From the NCBI GenBank assembly GCA_001311565.1, contig BBBM01000024.1, positions 1 to 39,433 of the forward strand: a DNA stretch of 39,433 nt, given 5' to 3'. Positions 29,603 through 39,433 of this stretch are shown piece by piece. Position 1 is the stretch's first letter; every line of letters starts with the position of its first letter. The DNA comes from Desulfothermus okinawensis JCM 13304 (GTDB lineage: Bacteria > Desulfobacterota > Desulfovibrionia > Desulfovibrionales > Desulfothermaceae). The notes under the pieces were generated by a model. That model was not told where the DNA came from, did not search any database, and saw nothing but the letters and a program-made list of their open reading frames with translations. Made by a program: the position numbers and the translations under genes.

Positions 29603-30870
29603 ATGAAACAAATTTTTTTTATTTAAAAGTTACTGTAAGTTGTTAGATGGGTGGTTCTACATGTTATTTCTTATTTTACTTTTAGCAGGCTTGAGATGTT
29701 TTCATTATTATGGAGATTTTGTCAGAGGATCGGATGGTCAAGTTTATTATGCCCAATTAAGATCGTTAGTTTTTGATAAGGACTTGGATATTTCTAATGA
29801 ATTGTTAGAACTCACTACACATCCAGAATGTTTTCCTGAATTAAAAAAAACACAGAAAATCGACAAAATTCACAATAATTATACATTTGGGTGGACATTA
29901 ACTAACTTAATACCTTACTTACTTTTATATTTAATTTTAAAATTCTTTTATGCCCACTTATCAGGTTATGAAGCAATCTTTCAGATATCTCCTTTTTTTA
30001 TGGCAAATATTTTTACTTTTTGTCTTTTGTCGTTTACACTACAAAAAAATATTTATCATCGAACCGCGATAGGCTTTGGCTCTTATTTTTGTTCTATACA
30101 TTTTTTTTTAGGATCAAATTTTTTTTTACTATATAACAATATATCCTAATATGAATCATATATGTTCTGTTATATGGGGATTTATTTATATATATTATTT
30201 GTTAAACTTACATGAGCATAATAATAAGAATTTGATTTCATTAATGGTTTTATGTTTGTCCTTATTTATGTTAACATTAGTCCGTCCTACAGATGCTATT
30301 TATATTGTTTTATTAATGCCTATTTTATATAGGTATATTTATTCTAGACAATTTTTTTACTGCTATTAAAATAGTTGTGATGGCTAGCATTGCAATTTTA
30401 CTAGCTTATTTACTACAGGTTTTTATTTGGTCCATTGATTATAATAAACTAGTTTTTAATGCGTATCAGACCCGTTATCATGACATAAAGCTTTTTTTCA
30501 TGGACTAATCCTCATTTATTTACTTATTTATTTGGTAAAAATGGAGCATTTATTACACATCCTATTTATTTAATTTCTTTTGTAATAACTACTTTTTTTG
30601 CTATTTACAAAAGACAAAAATAAGATTTTGTACATTGCTATTTTTTTTAGTTTTTTTTGTTCTCATATTTACCTGGCTTCTTGTTGGTTTGATTGGGGTG
30701 ATACCTATGGTCAAAGAGCATTTCTCTCTTTGGTACCTGTTTGTTGCCTCTCCTGTTTTTTTTATTTTTTTAGAAAATTAAGCAATTCAATATTATTAAG
30801 AGCTTGTTTCGGACTCTTTTTTTTGTGTACTGTATACAATTTATATAATTGGGTGGCTAGCTTAACTTAA
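29603..30870 (+). CDS. Polytopic membrane protein, GT-C glycosyltransferase-like
   Basis: After one hydrophobic segment (MLFLILLLAGLRCF) the motif VRGSDGQVYYAQLRSLVFDK, DLDISNELLEL appears. In GT-C mannosyl-/arabinosyl-type proteins a D near the first periplasmic loop plays the catalytic role, and GSDG..YYA.LRSLV is a frequent signature of that group. About nine more hydrophobic stretches follow, ending with WFDWGDTYGQRAFLSLVPVC. It probably uses a polyprenyl-phospho-sugar on the outer face of the inner membrane. Frame breaks occur at T/A runs 29612, 30101, 30353, 30488, 30593 and 30640. Confidence 0.6.
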
Positions 30871-30941
30871 TTAAAAAATCAAAATAATGGAAGGTAAAAA
30901 ATCGTTAAGAGTTTTCAATAATATTAATTTTGGTATGTTGT

Positions 30942-32215
30942 ATGGCTAAAATTTTATGGTACTTAATAGTCTATGGATCCTCGATCATGTCTTTGGTGGT
31001 CCCTTGGATAGGGGTTGTTGTGGGTTATTTTATTGTAATTCTTGGACCACAATTTATTTGGTTTTGGGGTGTACCTAGTAGACCTTTTTTTCACTGTGAC
31101 AATTGCTGTGATAATTGGTTGCTTATATAATACTTTATCAGGACAACTTGAGTATTCAAGACTAAAAAGTCCAATAAATTTGAGTTTATTAGTATGGTAT
31201 GTTTTTATAATTTTTTTCTTACTTGTTAGGACCATATTCAGATGTGACAAAAAGTTTGCCCTTGGGTTCTCAAGAACTTTTTTTCAACTTATCAAAAAAT
31301 TTTTTTATTTTACACGGTAGCTGTGATTTTAATAGATAACCGAAAAAAAGTTTTTTTTCCTTATAGTAGTTTTTATGCTTTCTGTTATATATTTAACTTA
31401 TTGGGCTAATATGCGGTATTTGTCTGGAGTATTCTTTTTGAGATTGGCTGGACCTCGATCCCCAATTGGAAGTGCATATGGCGATGAAAACGTTTTTGCT
31501 CTGTTGTTCGTAGTAGGGGGTCCATTTTTTTTATTATTTTGGTTGGTTAGTTAAAAATAAGTTATTAAGAATTATTTTTTTGGAGTATAGTTCCTTTTAC
31601 CTGGCATGCTGTGTTTTTGACTGCTTCAAGAGGGGGATTGTTAGGAATAGTATCTACAATATTTATTGCAGCAATGCGCTCTCCAAAAAAAGTTTCTAGG
31701 CCTTCTTCTTATTCCGGTTTTCTTCTTTATTTACCAGTGGCAAGGTGGAAGCATTATGAAAAATAGGGCAGAAACAATTACAAAATACAATAAAGAATCT
31801 TCAGCTCAGACGCGAATCCAAGCATGGCAAGCAGCTGTCCGGATGATAAAGGATAATCCTTTTTGTGGAGTTGGATTAGGTTCATTCTTTACTGCATTTT
31901 CTGATTATTCGGATAAAACTCCTAGAGAGGCCCATAATACTTTTTTTTCAAATATCAGCGGAATGTGGAATTTTAGCAGGAATAAATTGGGTTATATTAC
32001 TTTATTTAATGTTTAAAACCTTAAATAAGGCTTCTAAATATTTTAAAAATAAAGATGATTTTATGTACTTAACTTCCGAGGCGTTATTTGTCTCTTTATT
32101 TGGTTTTACAGTGTGTGCCATGTTTTTAAGTTTACATATATATGAAATATTCTTTTATTTTTGTTTATTAGTCCATTATATTTACATAAATTTAAAACAA
32201 CATCTACATCAATAA
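30942..32215 (+). CDS. O-antigen ligase/polymerase-like protein (Wzy/WaaL superfamily)
   Basis: About ten to twelve hydrophobic segments are spread over ~420 residues. The diagnostic region is GDENVFALLFVVGGPFFLLF, then TASRGGLLGIVSTIFIAA (the S-R-G-x-L motif) and a long periplasmic loop with SSAQTRIQAWQAAVRMIKDN, PFCGVGLGSFFTAFSDYS and the catalytic-type His in REAHNTFFQISAECGILAGI. This order matches the exosortase-associated O-ligase family. Breaks are at 31082, 31215, 31279, 31339, 31350, 31525, 31572, 31684 and 31942. It would polymerise lipid-linked repeats or transfer them to protein or lipid. Confidence 0.8.
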
Positions 32216-32290
32216 ATCAATGAAAATAAATTAGTAAACAGAATAAGTTGACTTTACTATAATTTTAAGAAGATCTTAAGGAAATAATTA

Positions 32291-33466
32291 ATGAAACACT
32301 ATCTCATAGCAACTGATTTTTTTCCCGAAAATCGGGGGCGCACATTTCTGGATTTATAATGTTTATAAAAATTGGCCGGAAAAGGTATTAGCCATTGTAC
32401 AGGATTATTCTAAGGATACAACTCTTTCTAGTTTGCAGGCGGAGTTTGATATATCTCATTTAGATGCCTCTTTGGTTTTAAAAAGAGTGGATTTATCTTT
32501 ATACCCACCAACTATTCTATCAATACAAAATTTTTTTTAAGGTAACAAAACTCAATTGGTTAATAAAAAAAGTCTGTTAATTGTGTGCACATATTGAGGA
32601 GTATTCCTGATGGTTATTTTGCTTTATTTGCAAAATGCTTAAATCCAAGAATTAAATTGGTTGTTTATGCTCATGGAGAGGAATTTTTGGTTGCTAATAG
32701 TAGCAGAGAATATAAGTTGTTTACTAAATTAATTTTAAAGAATGCAGATCTCATAATTGCTAATAGTTTTTTTTACAGAAAAGAGGGTATTGGAATTTTT
32801 TTCCAAAGGCCAAAGTAAAAGTATTTCATTTAGGAGTAAATTTTAGCGACTATCAAGTGCCTAAAGAAGAAGTATTAGATTATAGTAACAAGTTAGGAAT
32901 AAGAAAAAATAGTGTAGTACTACTTACAGTTGCCCGTATGGAACCTCGAAAGAATCATAAATTGGTTTTAGAGGTTTTGTCAAATTTGATTAAGGAAGGA
33001 CATTCTATTGAGTATATTGTTATAGGATCAGGAGAGGAAGAAAAACGTATTAGAGAATTAGCTTATACTTTAGGAATAGAAGACAGAGTTTATTTTTTTG
33101 GGTTTTGTTTCTGAAAAAGAAAAGATTTTGGCCTTTAATCTTGCAGACATTTATATAATGCCCTCTATTAAACATGGTTCTATGATAGAAGGATTTGGCA
33201 TTGTATTTTTAGAAGCAGCAGCTGCTGGTATCCCTTCTATTGCAGGAAATGTTGGGGGACAACCAGAGGCTGTTAGAGATGGAGAAACAGGAATAGTAGT
33301 TAATGGTAAGAGTAGAGAAGAAGTTAAAGATGCTTTGCGTTATTTAATACTTAATCCTGAAGTTAGAGAAAGGATGGGTAAGAAAGGAAAGAAATGGGCA
33401 AAGCAACATGAGTGGAAAAGAATATCTGAGAAAATATACTTGGAATTTTTAAAAATAATGTGTTGA
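32291..33466 (+). CDS. Family 4 glycosyltransferase
   Basis: Start MKHYLIATDFFPENRGGAHF, then IYNVYKNWPEKVLAIVQDYS. Donor domain: LLTVARMEPRKNHKLVLEVL, IEYIVIGSGEEEKRIRELAY, RVYFFGFVSEKEKILAFNLA, IMPSIKHGSMIEGFGIVFLE (E-G-F-G-x4-E), AAAAGIPSIAGNVGGQPEAV. This is a canonical GT4. Breaks are at the C/G run near 32333 and T/A runs near 32534, 32568, 32768, 32799 and 33092. It begins 75 bases after the ligase stop. Confidence 0.9.
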
Positions 33467-33554
33467 GTTTTTGAATAATATTTGGTTAGCTAAAACATAA
33501 AAATCTCACTTAAAATATATTTAAGCTATAAAAAATCGACGGAGAGGAGTAAAA

Positions 33555-34831
33555 ATGGATAGAAAATTGTTAGCTACTATTTGTATTGTCATTTCTTTTT
33601 GTATGTTATGGTCTATTAAAGCAAATGCTCAAGGTAAATTTGGATTCCCTAAAACAACATGTAAAATAATGGTTATAACGGATCAACTACCAAATAGAAT
33701 GAGTGAGAGGCAGGTTCGTTTTGTTGCCAGTCATTATGTTGGGAGCCAAAAATTGACCTTAAAAACTTCCAGAAGAATACGTTTTTATACAAGGCTCTTG
33801 AAAAGGCCTTTTGTTGTTCTTCATTATCATCTTGGTATTTGGCAGCAAAACCCAAGACATAAATTTATCATAGATGGGGAACATTGGGGGAATGACTGGG
33901 ATTTTGTGACTACTCATGAGGATTGGTTTTGGCACAATGAAAAAGGAGAAAGGGTGTATTCTAGATCAGATGGTAAATATCTTATGAATATTGGAAATAA
34001 AAATTTTAGGGAATACTGGCAAAAATCTATACTTAGGCAAATGCAAGATGGAGAATATAATGGTGTTTTTTTAGACTCATCAAGTATTGATTTGTTGCAG
34101 TATGAAGCATCTCATTTGGATCCAAGACTCTCTAAAACTTCAGCAAAAACGAGAGAATTTAAAGAACTAGGTCACAAGACCTGGAAAGAAGCCTATGAAG
34201 ATTTTATGAGAGATATCACCAATTACTTAGAAAAACATGGCTATGCTGCTATTCCAAATACCAGCGCATTATTTACAACCTGGGATGATACAGACTACTA
34301 TACAACAGCTTCAGGAGCCTTTCTAGAGTGGGCCTTTGATACCAAAAGTAGTGTTGATTGGAAAATGGCCATGGAGAGGACACTTAGGCTCATTAAAAAT
34401 GACAAGATTGTAATATTTCAGTCATATCTAAAAAGTGATGAAGATGTTGGAAAAAGAATGTATTATTTGGCTTGTTACTTGCTTATAAAAGGGAATTACT
34501 CTTATGTTGTTTATTTTCATAGAGGTGCATTATCGTGGTATCCAGAATTTGATATAAGTATTGGTTGTCCTAAGAAAATTTTGATTTCTTCATTGAGAGA
34601 TTTACAGGTTAGAGATGGCTTATATAAAAGGAAATATGAGAAGGGAGAGGTTTGGGTGAATGTGTCAAATAGACCTATGAGGTAGAGTTTAAAAAGAGAG
34701 TAAAACAGGTGATACCAATTGGTGGGGGACCTGTAGACAGAGATGGGAATTTCCATGGTAAATTAATGTATGAGGATGTTAAAAAAATAAAGATAGAGCC
34801 CTGGATGGGCGTTGTTTTGTTGTATAATTAG
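33555..34831 (+). CDS. Secreted glycoside-hydrolase-like protein
   Basis: A signal peptide ends at SIKANAQG. The central region resembles TIM-barrel putative glycosidases: FVVLHYHLGIWQQNPRHKF, YLMNIGNKNFREYWQKSIL, YNGVFLDSSSIDLLQYEA (possible acid Asp), and AFLEWAFDTKSSVDWKMAME (possible Glu). The C-terminus is a small beta domain ending MGVVLLYN after a missing base near 34677. Target linkage cannot be told; in this location it probably cuts the EPS itself. The RBS GGAGAGGAG lies at 33541-33549. No function is proven. Confidence 0.65.
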
Positions 34832-34853
34832 AAAATAAAAAAGGAGCAAGATA

Positions 34854-36358
34854 GTGACAAAGTACATTAGTATGTTGAGTTTATTGGTATGTGTTTTTTT
34901 TATAATTTCATGTAACAACTCTGTTAGCTCACCTGTGGAAGAAGATGGAATTACAATCTATTACAAAAACGATTTTGATAAATCTAAAAAAAGGATTTCA
35001 TGGTTCAAGGAAAGTGATACAAAAAAATGATAAATGATTCTATTTCAGGGAAGTCCCTTCTGACAATTTGCAAAGAAAAATGGTCTGGTCCAATGGTTGA
35101 CTTAGACATAAAGGGATCCAAAGGTCTTAAGATTGCCTTTATGGCAAAGGGAAATGATTTTAAAAAAAAGCCACATTGAATATGTTTGATAAAAAGGCAA
35201 ATGATAATACTACCCCATATGGATATAGGTTTTTGCCAGATAATAGATGGGTTCCTGTGCTATATTATGTGGATTTATTTAGATATAATTCAAAAAATCG
35301 TGGTTATATTAGGGGTGATACTCATTTTACCAATATAAGATTTTGGGGACCAGAACCTAAAGACGGAGAGGTGAGTATAATTCTTGATAATTTTGTTGTT
35401 TATAGAGGTGATGATCATGTGCCCCATCTAAAGTTGAGGGATTAAAGGCATATGCAGAAAGAGATGGGGTTAAATTAGAATGGAAGGTAGCTCATGACAA
35501 CGTATTTCCAATGGTGTATGTGATTTCTAGATCTGGTAAGGGAGGAAAGTTTAAAAAGATTGCTGAAAATTATCGTCCATATTACATTGATAAAACAGTA
35601 GGTAGAGGAATATATAAGTACAGGGTACTTGCTTGTGATTTTCAAAATAATATTGGAGAGTGGTCAGATGTTGTTGAAGTTAAAAGTATTGCAACTCCCA
35701 TTAAAAGTGATATAGATCAGTTAATTGTAGATAGAGAGAACTATATAAAACATGTAAAAAAAATCCATGAGATGGGAAAGGGAAAAGTAGAAAAAGGACT
35801 TGTTGTTATGTATGGGGATTCTCTAACCGCTCCTACTTTATATCCTCAAGTTACTGTGGGCGCTCTAGGTATATATAGGGTGAAAGCTTTTGGTTATGAG
35901 GGCATGACTACTGGTTGGGGAAAGAAAAATTTGGAAAATAGAATACTTAACAGGGTAAAGCCTGAATTTATGCTGCTTATGTTTGGTACAAATAATGTTA
36001 GGGGTGTATTAAAAGATAATGATACCTATCTTAAATGGGTTTACGATTTAATTGACACAGCAAAAAAAAGCAGAATCAAAGGGAGTAGTAGTAATAATAG
36101 GCACTATCCCACCAAGAGGGTTTAAGGATCCCAGGTCACTACCAGAGGCCATGTTTAATAAAATATTAATTGAAGAGGCCAGAAAAAAATAAGATTCCCG
36201 TGGCCTATGTGTTTAATGAAATACAACAAAGTGGTGATAGGCACAAATTTATATGGAAGGATGGAGTACATTGGACAGCAAAGGGAATGGAGGTGGCAGC
36301 AATGGCCTGGGCTAAAACCTTTAGACAGGTTGAATTTGTTTTAAGGGATAGACCTTAG
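34854..36358 (+). CDS. Lipoprotein with fibronectin-III-like region and SGNH/GDSL hydrolase domain
   Basis: AAGGAG (34841-34846) precedes a GTG start at 34854, giving MTKYISMLSLLVCVFFIIS and the lipobox Cys. A jelly-roll-like N-terminal region ends near FVVYRGDDHVP, followed by a fibronectin-type segment (GLKAYAERDGVKLEWKVAHD). The hydrolase domain shows all SGNH blocks: MYGDSLTA (Ser), GYEGMTTGWG (Gly), FGTNNVRGVL (Asn) and DGVHWTAKGM (Asp-x-x-His). Such domains act as O-acetyl-esterases or O-acetyltransferases of polysaccharides. Breaks are near 34880, 34985, 35022, 35162-35169, 35420, 36063 and 36182. The lipid anchor places it at the periplasmic face or outer membrane. Confidence 0.78.
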
Positions 36359-36369
36359 TTTTTAAAGTC

Positions 36370-37354
36370 ATGTCTAGTAAACTAAAATTTTTGGGCCTTT
36401 TATTATCAGCGGTGTTTTTGGCCTTATCCTTACATTCTCTTGATATCCATAATATATTGAACGCTTTTAAGCTCGCAGATTACAGGTTTATTCCTATTGC
36501 TGTGTCTGTCTTCTTGTTTAGTCTATATATAAGGAGTATTTTGTGGTCGTATCTTTTACAAGATAATACTCTATCTGTATCCAGGCTTTTTTTTACATTT
36601 AATGGTGGGGCTCATGGCAAATAACATATTGCCTGCAAGACTTGGAGAATTTGTTAGGGCATATACTGTTGGAAGTGAATGGCACATAAGTAGAACAAAG
36701 GTCTTTTCTTCAATTATAATAGAGAGGGCGTTAGATGTATTTTGGCTTTCTTGTTTTGTCCTTACTGCATTTATTTTGGACCTTGATTCAACATGGCCAA
36801 TGTATTTGGGGAGATTTACTTTTTGTCTTCTTATCTTCCTGTTTCTTGTTTTATTGTTTTTGTATAAATTTCAGAATAACTGTATTGAATTACTAATTTT
36901 TTTTTGTCCCAAACCGTTTTAAAAATAAATTTAAGATCAATTTAGAATTTTATATAAGTATGATCTTTTCTGGTATGGAAAGCATTAAAGGTATTAGGAT
37001 CTTAGGTGCATTGTTTTTATCTTTTATGTGTTGGGCATTGTGGGTGCTGTTTTTGTGGTTTTCCCTGCTTATTTTTCATATCCATATAGGTTTTTGGGAA
37101 TCACTTTTATTAACTGGAATTATAAATTTGGGAGTTATGATCCTTCTGCTCCTGGATATATAGGTACATTTCAATTTGTCTGTGTAAAAGGGCTTTCTTT
37201 ATTTAATATATCAAAAGATATTGGGTTTAGTTTCTCTATCCTATTTCATTCACTTTGGTATATACCAACAACTGTAATTGGTATTATATCCATGTATTTA
37301 CTTGGACAAAACATATTAAAGAAAAATTTGAATGAAATAAAAAAGTATGAATAA
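36370..37354 (+). CDS. Flippase-like membrane protein (UPF0104/YbhN type)
   Basis: The protein shows the family layout: helix 1 LKFLGLLLSAVFLALSLHSL, then ANNILPARLGEFVRAYTVG (the N-x-x-P-x-R-x-G-E motif), IIIERALDVFWL (E-R-x-x-D) and later SAPGYIGTFQFV (P-x-x-x-G-x-x-G/F). Seven or more helices are expected over ~325 residues. It is known as a putative lipid or lipid-sugar flippase. Frame breaks are at the T run 36588-36594, the T run 36897-36905 and near 37155-37160. It overlaps the HAD gene by eight bases, so it is one operon with the next two genes. Confidence 0.8.
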
Positions 37355-38024
37355 ATTTAGTTTAAATAGTTCTATCAAAGGAATAATCTTTGATGTAGAT
37401 GGGACATTATATAATCAAAATTTACTGAGAAGATTTATCTTACGAAAAATAACTATAAATTTGTTAAAATATCCTGTTAAAACAATTTACGAGATAAGAA
37501 TAATTTATCTTTTTCGTAAAATAAGGGAAAATTTGAGATATAACCCTTCACCAGGTCTACTAAAGGACCTTCAATATGATATTGTAGCTAAAAAATTGAA
37601 AGTTTCAAGGAAGGTGGTTGAAGATGCTGTAGGAAGGTGGATTTATACTAACCCCCTTGTATATTTACATAGATGTAAGTCCAAGGGATTGGATGAATTT
37701 TGAGCTTATGTGCACAAAAAGGTATTAAACTTGGGATATTTTCAGATTATCCCTCAAAGGAAAAATTAAAAGCTATGGGAATTAATGGTTATTTTAAAGC
37801 TGAGATAAGTGCAATTGATTTAGAGGTTAATTCATTTAAACCAAGTCCAATTGGCTTAGAAGTTACTTTAAAAAAACTAGGGTTGTTACCAGAGCATTCT
37901 ATATATGTTGGTGATAGGGATATTGATGAAATAGCAGCAAGAAAAGCTGGTATGGGGTTTTTAAAAATTGGGCAAAAAAAGTGGTGATATAAGATCCTAT
38001 GGTGAAATTTTCTTTTACTGTTAA
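37347..38024 (+). CDS. HAD-family phosphatase
   Basis: Motif I is IIFDVDGTLYNQ, motif II is GIFSDYPSKEKL, motif III is the Lys in FKPSPIGLEVTLKKL, and motif IV is IYVGDRDIDEIAARKAGM. A missing base near 37700 splits it at DEF/LSLCAQKGI. With one A removed at 37974-37980 the end becomes GDIRSYGEIFFYC; as written it ends at QKKW. About 225 residues. Next to the UbiA gene, it may remove the phosphate from a prenyl-phospho-sugar intermediate; this is inference from neighbours. Confidence 0.85.
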
Positions 38025-38036
38025 AGGGGACAATGT

Positions 38037-38940
38037 ATGGACTTTAGAGCATACATCCAAATAGCTAGGCCTGATCACTGGTTTAAAAATGGATTTATGG
38101 TTTTAGGAATAGTTTTGGCCTTTTTTTATAGAACCTGATCTAGTAAAAGAAGGTTGGTATTTTGATATACTGCTTGGCCTATTTTCTGCGTGCATGGTGG
38201 CATCAAGTAATTATGTAATAAATGAAATACTGGACGGTCCAAAAGACGCAATGCATCCAATTAAGAAGAATAGGCCAGTACCTTCTGGAAGAGTCAGTAT
38301 TTTAGTTGGTTATATGGAATGGTTGTTACTGGCGGTAGTAGGGCTTGGGGTGGCTTATTTTCAGGGGACTTTGTTTTTTTCTCTCTGCTTTAAGTTTATG
38401 GATCATGGGTCTGTTTTATAATGTGCCACCAATTAGAACCAAAGAAATTCCTTACCTAGATGTGCTTACAGAATCAATAAACAATCCTTTACGACTATTT
38501 TTAGGCTGGTTTGTTTTGTTACCTCACAAGATACCTCCTTTGTCTTTAACTATTGCCTATTGGATGGCTGGTGCATTTTTTATGGGGACAAAGAGGTTTG
38601 CTGAATATAGAACCATTGGGGATAAAGAAACAGCAGTTAAGTATAGAAGTTCATTTGGCTATTATGATGAAAATCGTCTACTTATAAGTATTTTTTATTA
38701 TGCAATAGCATGTGCCTTTTTCCTTGGTATATTTATAGTCAGGTACCATTTAGAACTTATATTTAGTGTACCTCTTTTAACTGGCTTTTTGCCTATTACT
38801 TAAAGATAGGCTTTAGAGAAAATAGCCCTGTACAAAATCCTGAACATTTATATAAGGAATTTGGACTCATGCTTTACCTAACTGCATGTTCTTTAGTCTT
38901 TGTATTTTTATTGTTTGTAAAAAATGCCGTGGTTATATAA
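38037..38940 (+). CDS. UbiA-family prenyltransferase (polyprenyl-phosphate sugar transfer candidate)
   Basis: The protein has the two UbiA Asp-rich motifs: NYVINEILDGPKDAMHPIKK (N-x-x-x-D) and YNVPPIRTKEIPYLDVLTES (second motif, before NNPLRLFLGW). MDFRAYIQIARPDHWFKN is the family start, and about eight hydrophobic helices follow. The HPIKKNRPVPSG stretch resembles decaprenyl-phosphate phosphoribosyltransferases, which start the lipid-linked pentose pathway. Breaks are at the T run near 38121 and T runs around 38382 and 38803. It follows the HAD gene by 12 bases. Confidence 0.8.
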
Positions 38941-39088
38941 ACTTTTCAAGATCGTTCCGTATAATATAAAACCATTATGGGAGTTTTAGGAGATTACTAT
39001 AGCAGAAATAGTTAAACTTTTACATTTAGCGAGGTATTAAATATAGGTTATTTTGGATTGAAAAAATTTTATTTCGCACTGAAAAAAA
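38941..39088. other. Convergent intergenic gap, no strong terminator
   Basis: 148 AT-rich bases between two converging genes. A TTTTTTT tract lies downstream of the minus-strand stop, but no clear inverted repeat is seen. Confidence 0.4.
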
Positions 39089-39433
39089 TTAGGGATAACA
39101 GTTTTTGACCCTTATAAGGCTACGATTCTTGCAAGTTAGAATAATCTTATCAACAAACCCGCAAGTATTTATTTTTTTAGTTAACTTGGCAATTTCTTTT
39201 TGAGTAAGTAACAAGTATTTAACATTATATTTATGTAGAATATTTTCTTTTTCTATACAGCTGGTTTTACTTGAGAAAATTTTTTTAGGTCTAGTTTTCG
39301 TACTTCATTGTCAACCCAATGAACAGGATGTCTAGAAGCAATTATTTTGCCAGAAAAAGCAGGTAGATGCCAAGAAATATTTAAATTAGAGAGAACAACA
39401 TCATAATGATCAATATGGGACTGAACTTTAAAA
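39089..39433 (-). CDS. C-terminal part of a large membrane/glycosyltransferase-like protein (partial)
   Basis: Reading leftward from the window end: SHIDHYDVVLSNLNISWHLP, AFSGKIIASRHPVHWVDN, then ILHKYNVKYLLLTQKEIAKL and the end NRSLIRVKNCYP. The pattern (pre-Leu, A-F-S-G-K, H-P-x-x-W-V and the nearby Y-N-V-K-Y-L-L) is that of the soluble tail of polytopic GT-C-type proteins. A base is missing near 39284-39289 (FFSSKTSCIEKENILHKY restored). It converges with the UbiA gene. Since the N-terminal membrane part is outside the window, I cannot be more specific. Confidence 0.6.

Noticed and set aside
1-39433. Programmed -1 or +1 ribosomal frameshifting in most genes
   Set aside because: Breaks occur in unrelated families at any A/T run, sometimes several per gene, without slippery-site plus structure signals; sequence error is simpler. 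Kept as a finding to test.
1-39433. CRISPR array, tRNA or rRNA
   Set aside because: No regular short repeats, cloverleaf or rRNA-like stretches were seen on either strand.

Overview
This window is most of an extracellular-polysaccharide (EPS) locus of the exosortase A (XrtA)/PEP-CTERM type, from a low-GC (by eye about one third G+C) Gram-negative, two-membrane bacterium. The host evidence is a lipoprotein signal, Wza-type export protein, outer-membrane beta-barrel protein, exosortase and a PEP-CTERM substrate, a set known from Proteobacteria, deltaproteobacterial lineages and Nitrospirota-like groups. I cannot name the species.

Layout. (1) 1-5193, minus strand: a three-gene operon with a PilZ/degenerate-histidine-kinase protein, the PEP-CTERM TPR lipoprotein and an ExeA-like ATPase whose C-terminus runs off the window edge into a lysozyme-like helical domain. 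(2) 5194-5510: divergent control region with a good sigma-54 (-24/-12) match facing right. (3) 5511-13931, plus strand: the XrtA core, namely chain-length protein, tyrosine autokinase, initiating sugar-phosphate transferase, Wza-like export protein, outer-membrane beta-barrel protein, EpsI, exosortase, polysaccharide deacetylase and a small PilZ protein. (4) 13932-18002: PEP-CTERM-type glycosyltransferase, a decayed BrnT/BrnA-type toxin-antitoxin pair, FemAB-like protein, and a PEP-CTERM protein with its own sigma-54-like promoter and a strong terminator. (5) 18074-33466: accessory sugar block with several GT2 and GT4 glycosyltransferases, a Wzm/Wzt ABC exporter, a sulfotransferase, a GT-C-like membrane protein, an O-antigen ligase/polymerase-like protein, and a duplicated, decaying gene segment. 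(6) 33555-38940: secreted glycosidase-like protein, SGNH-hydrolase lipoprotein, then flippase-like, HAD-phosphatase and UbiA prenyltransferase genes. (7) 39089-end, minus strand: the C-terminus of a large membrane/glycosyltransferase-like protein.

How it works together (inference from the families): the phosphoglycosyltransferase starts a lipid-linked repeat, the glycosyltransferases extend it, chain length and export use the Wzz/kinase/Wza set or the Wzm/Wzt pair, and secreted enzymes trim, deacetylate or esterify the product. The exosortase processes PEP-CTERM proteins destined for the same matrix. Two PilZ domains suggest cyclic-di-GMP control and two sigma-54-like promoters suggest co-regulation of polymer and matrix protein.

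Caution: nearly every gene is interrupted by one-base shifts, mostly one extra base in A/T runs of 7-9, with some missing bases in short runs. Protein sequence continues cleanly in the next frame, so I treat these as single genes with probable consensus errors and give joined coordinates. Exact ends are uncertain wherever a run lies near a terminus.
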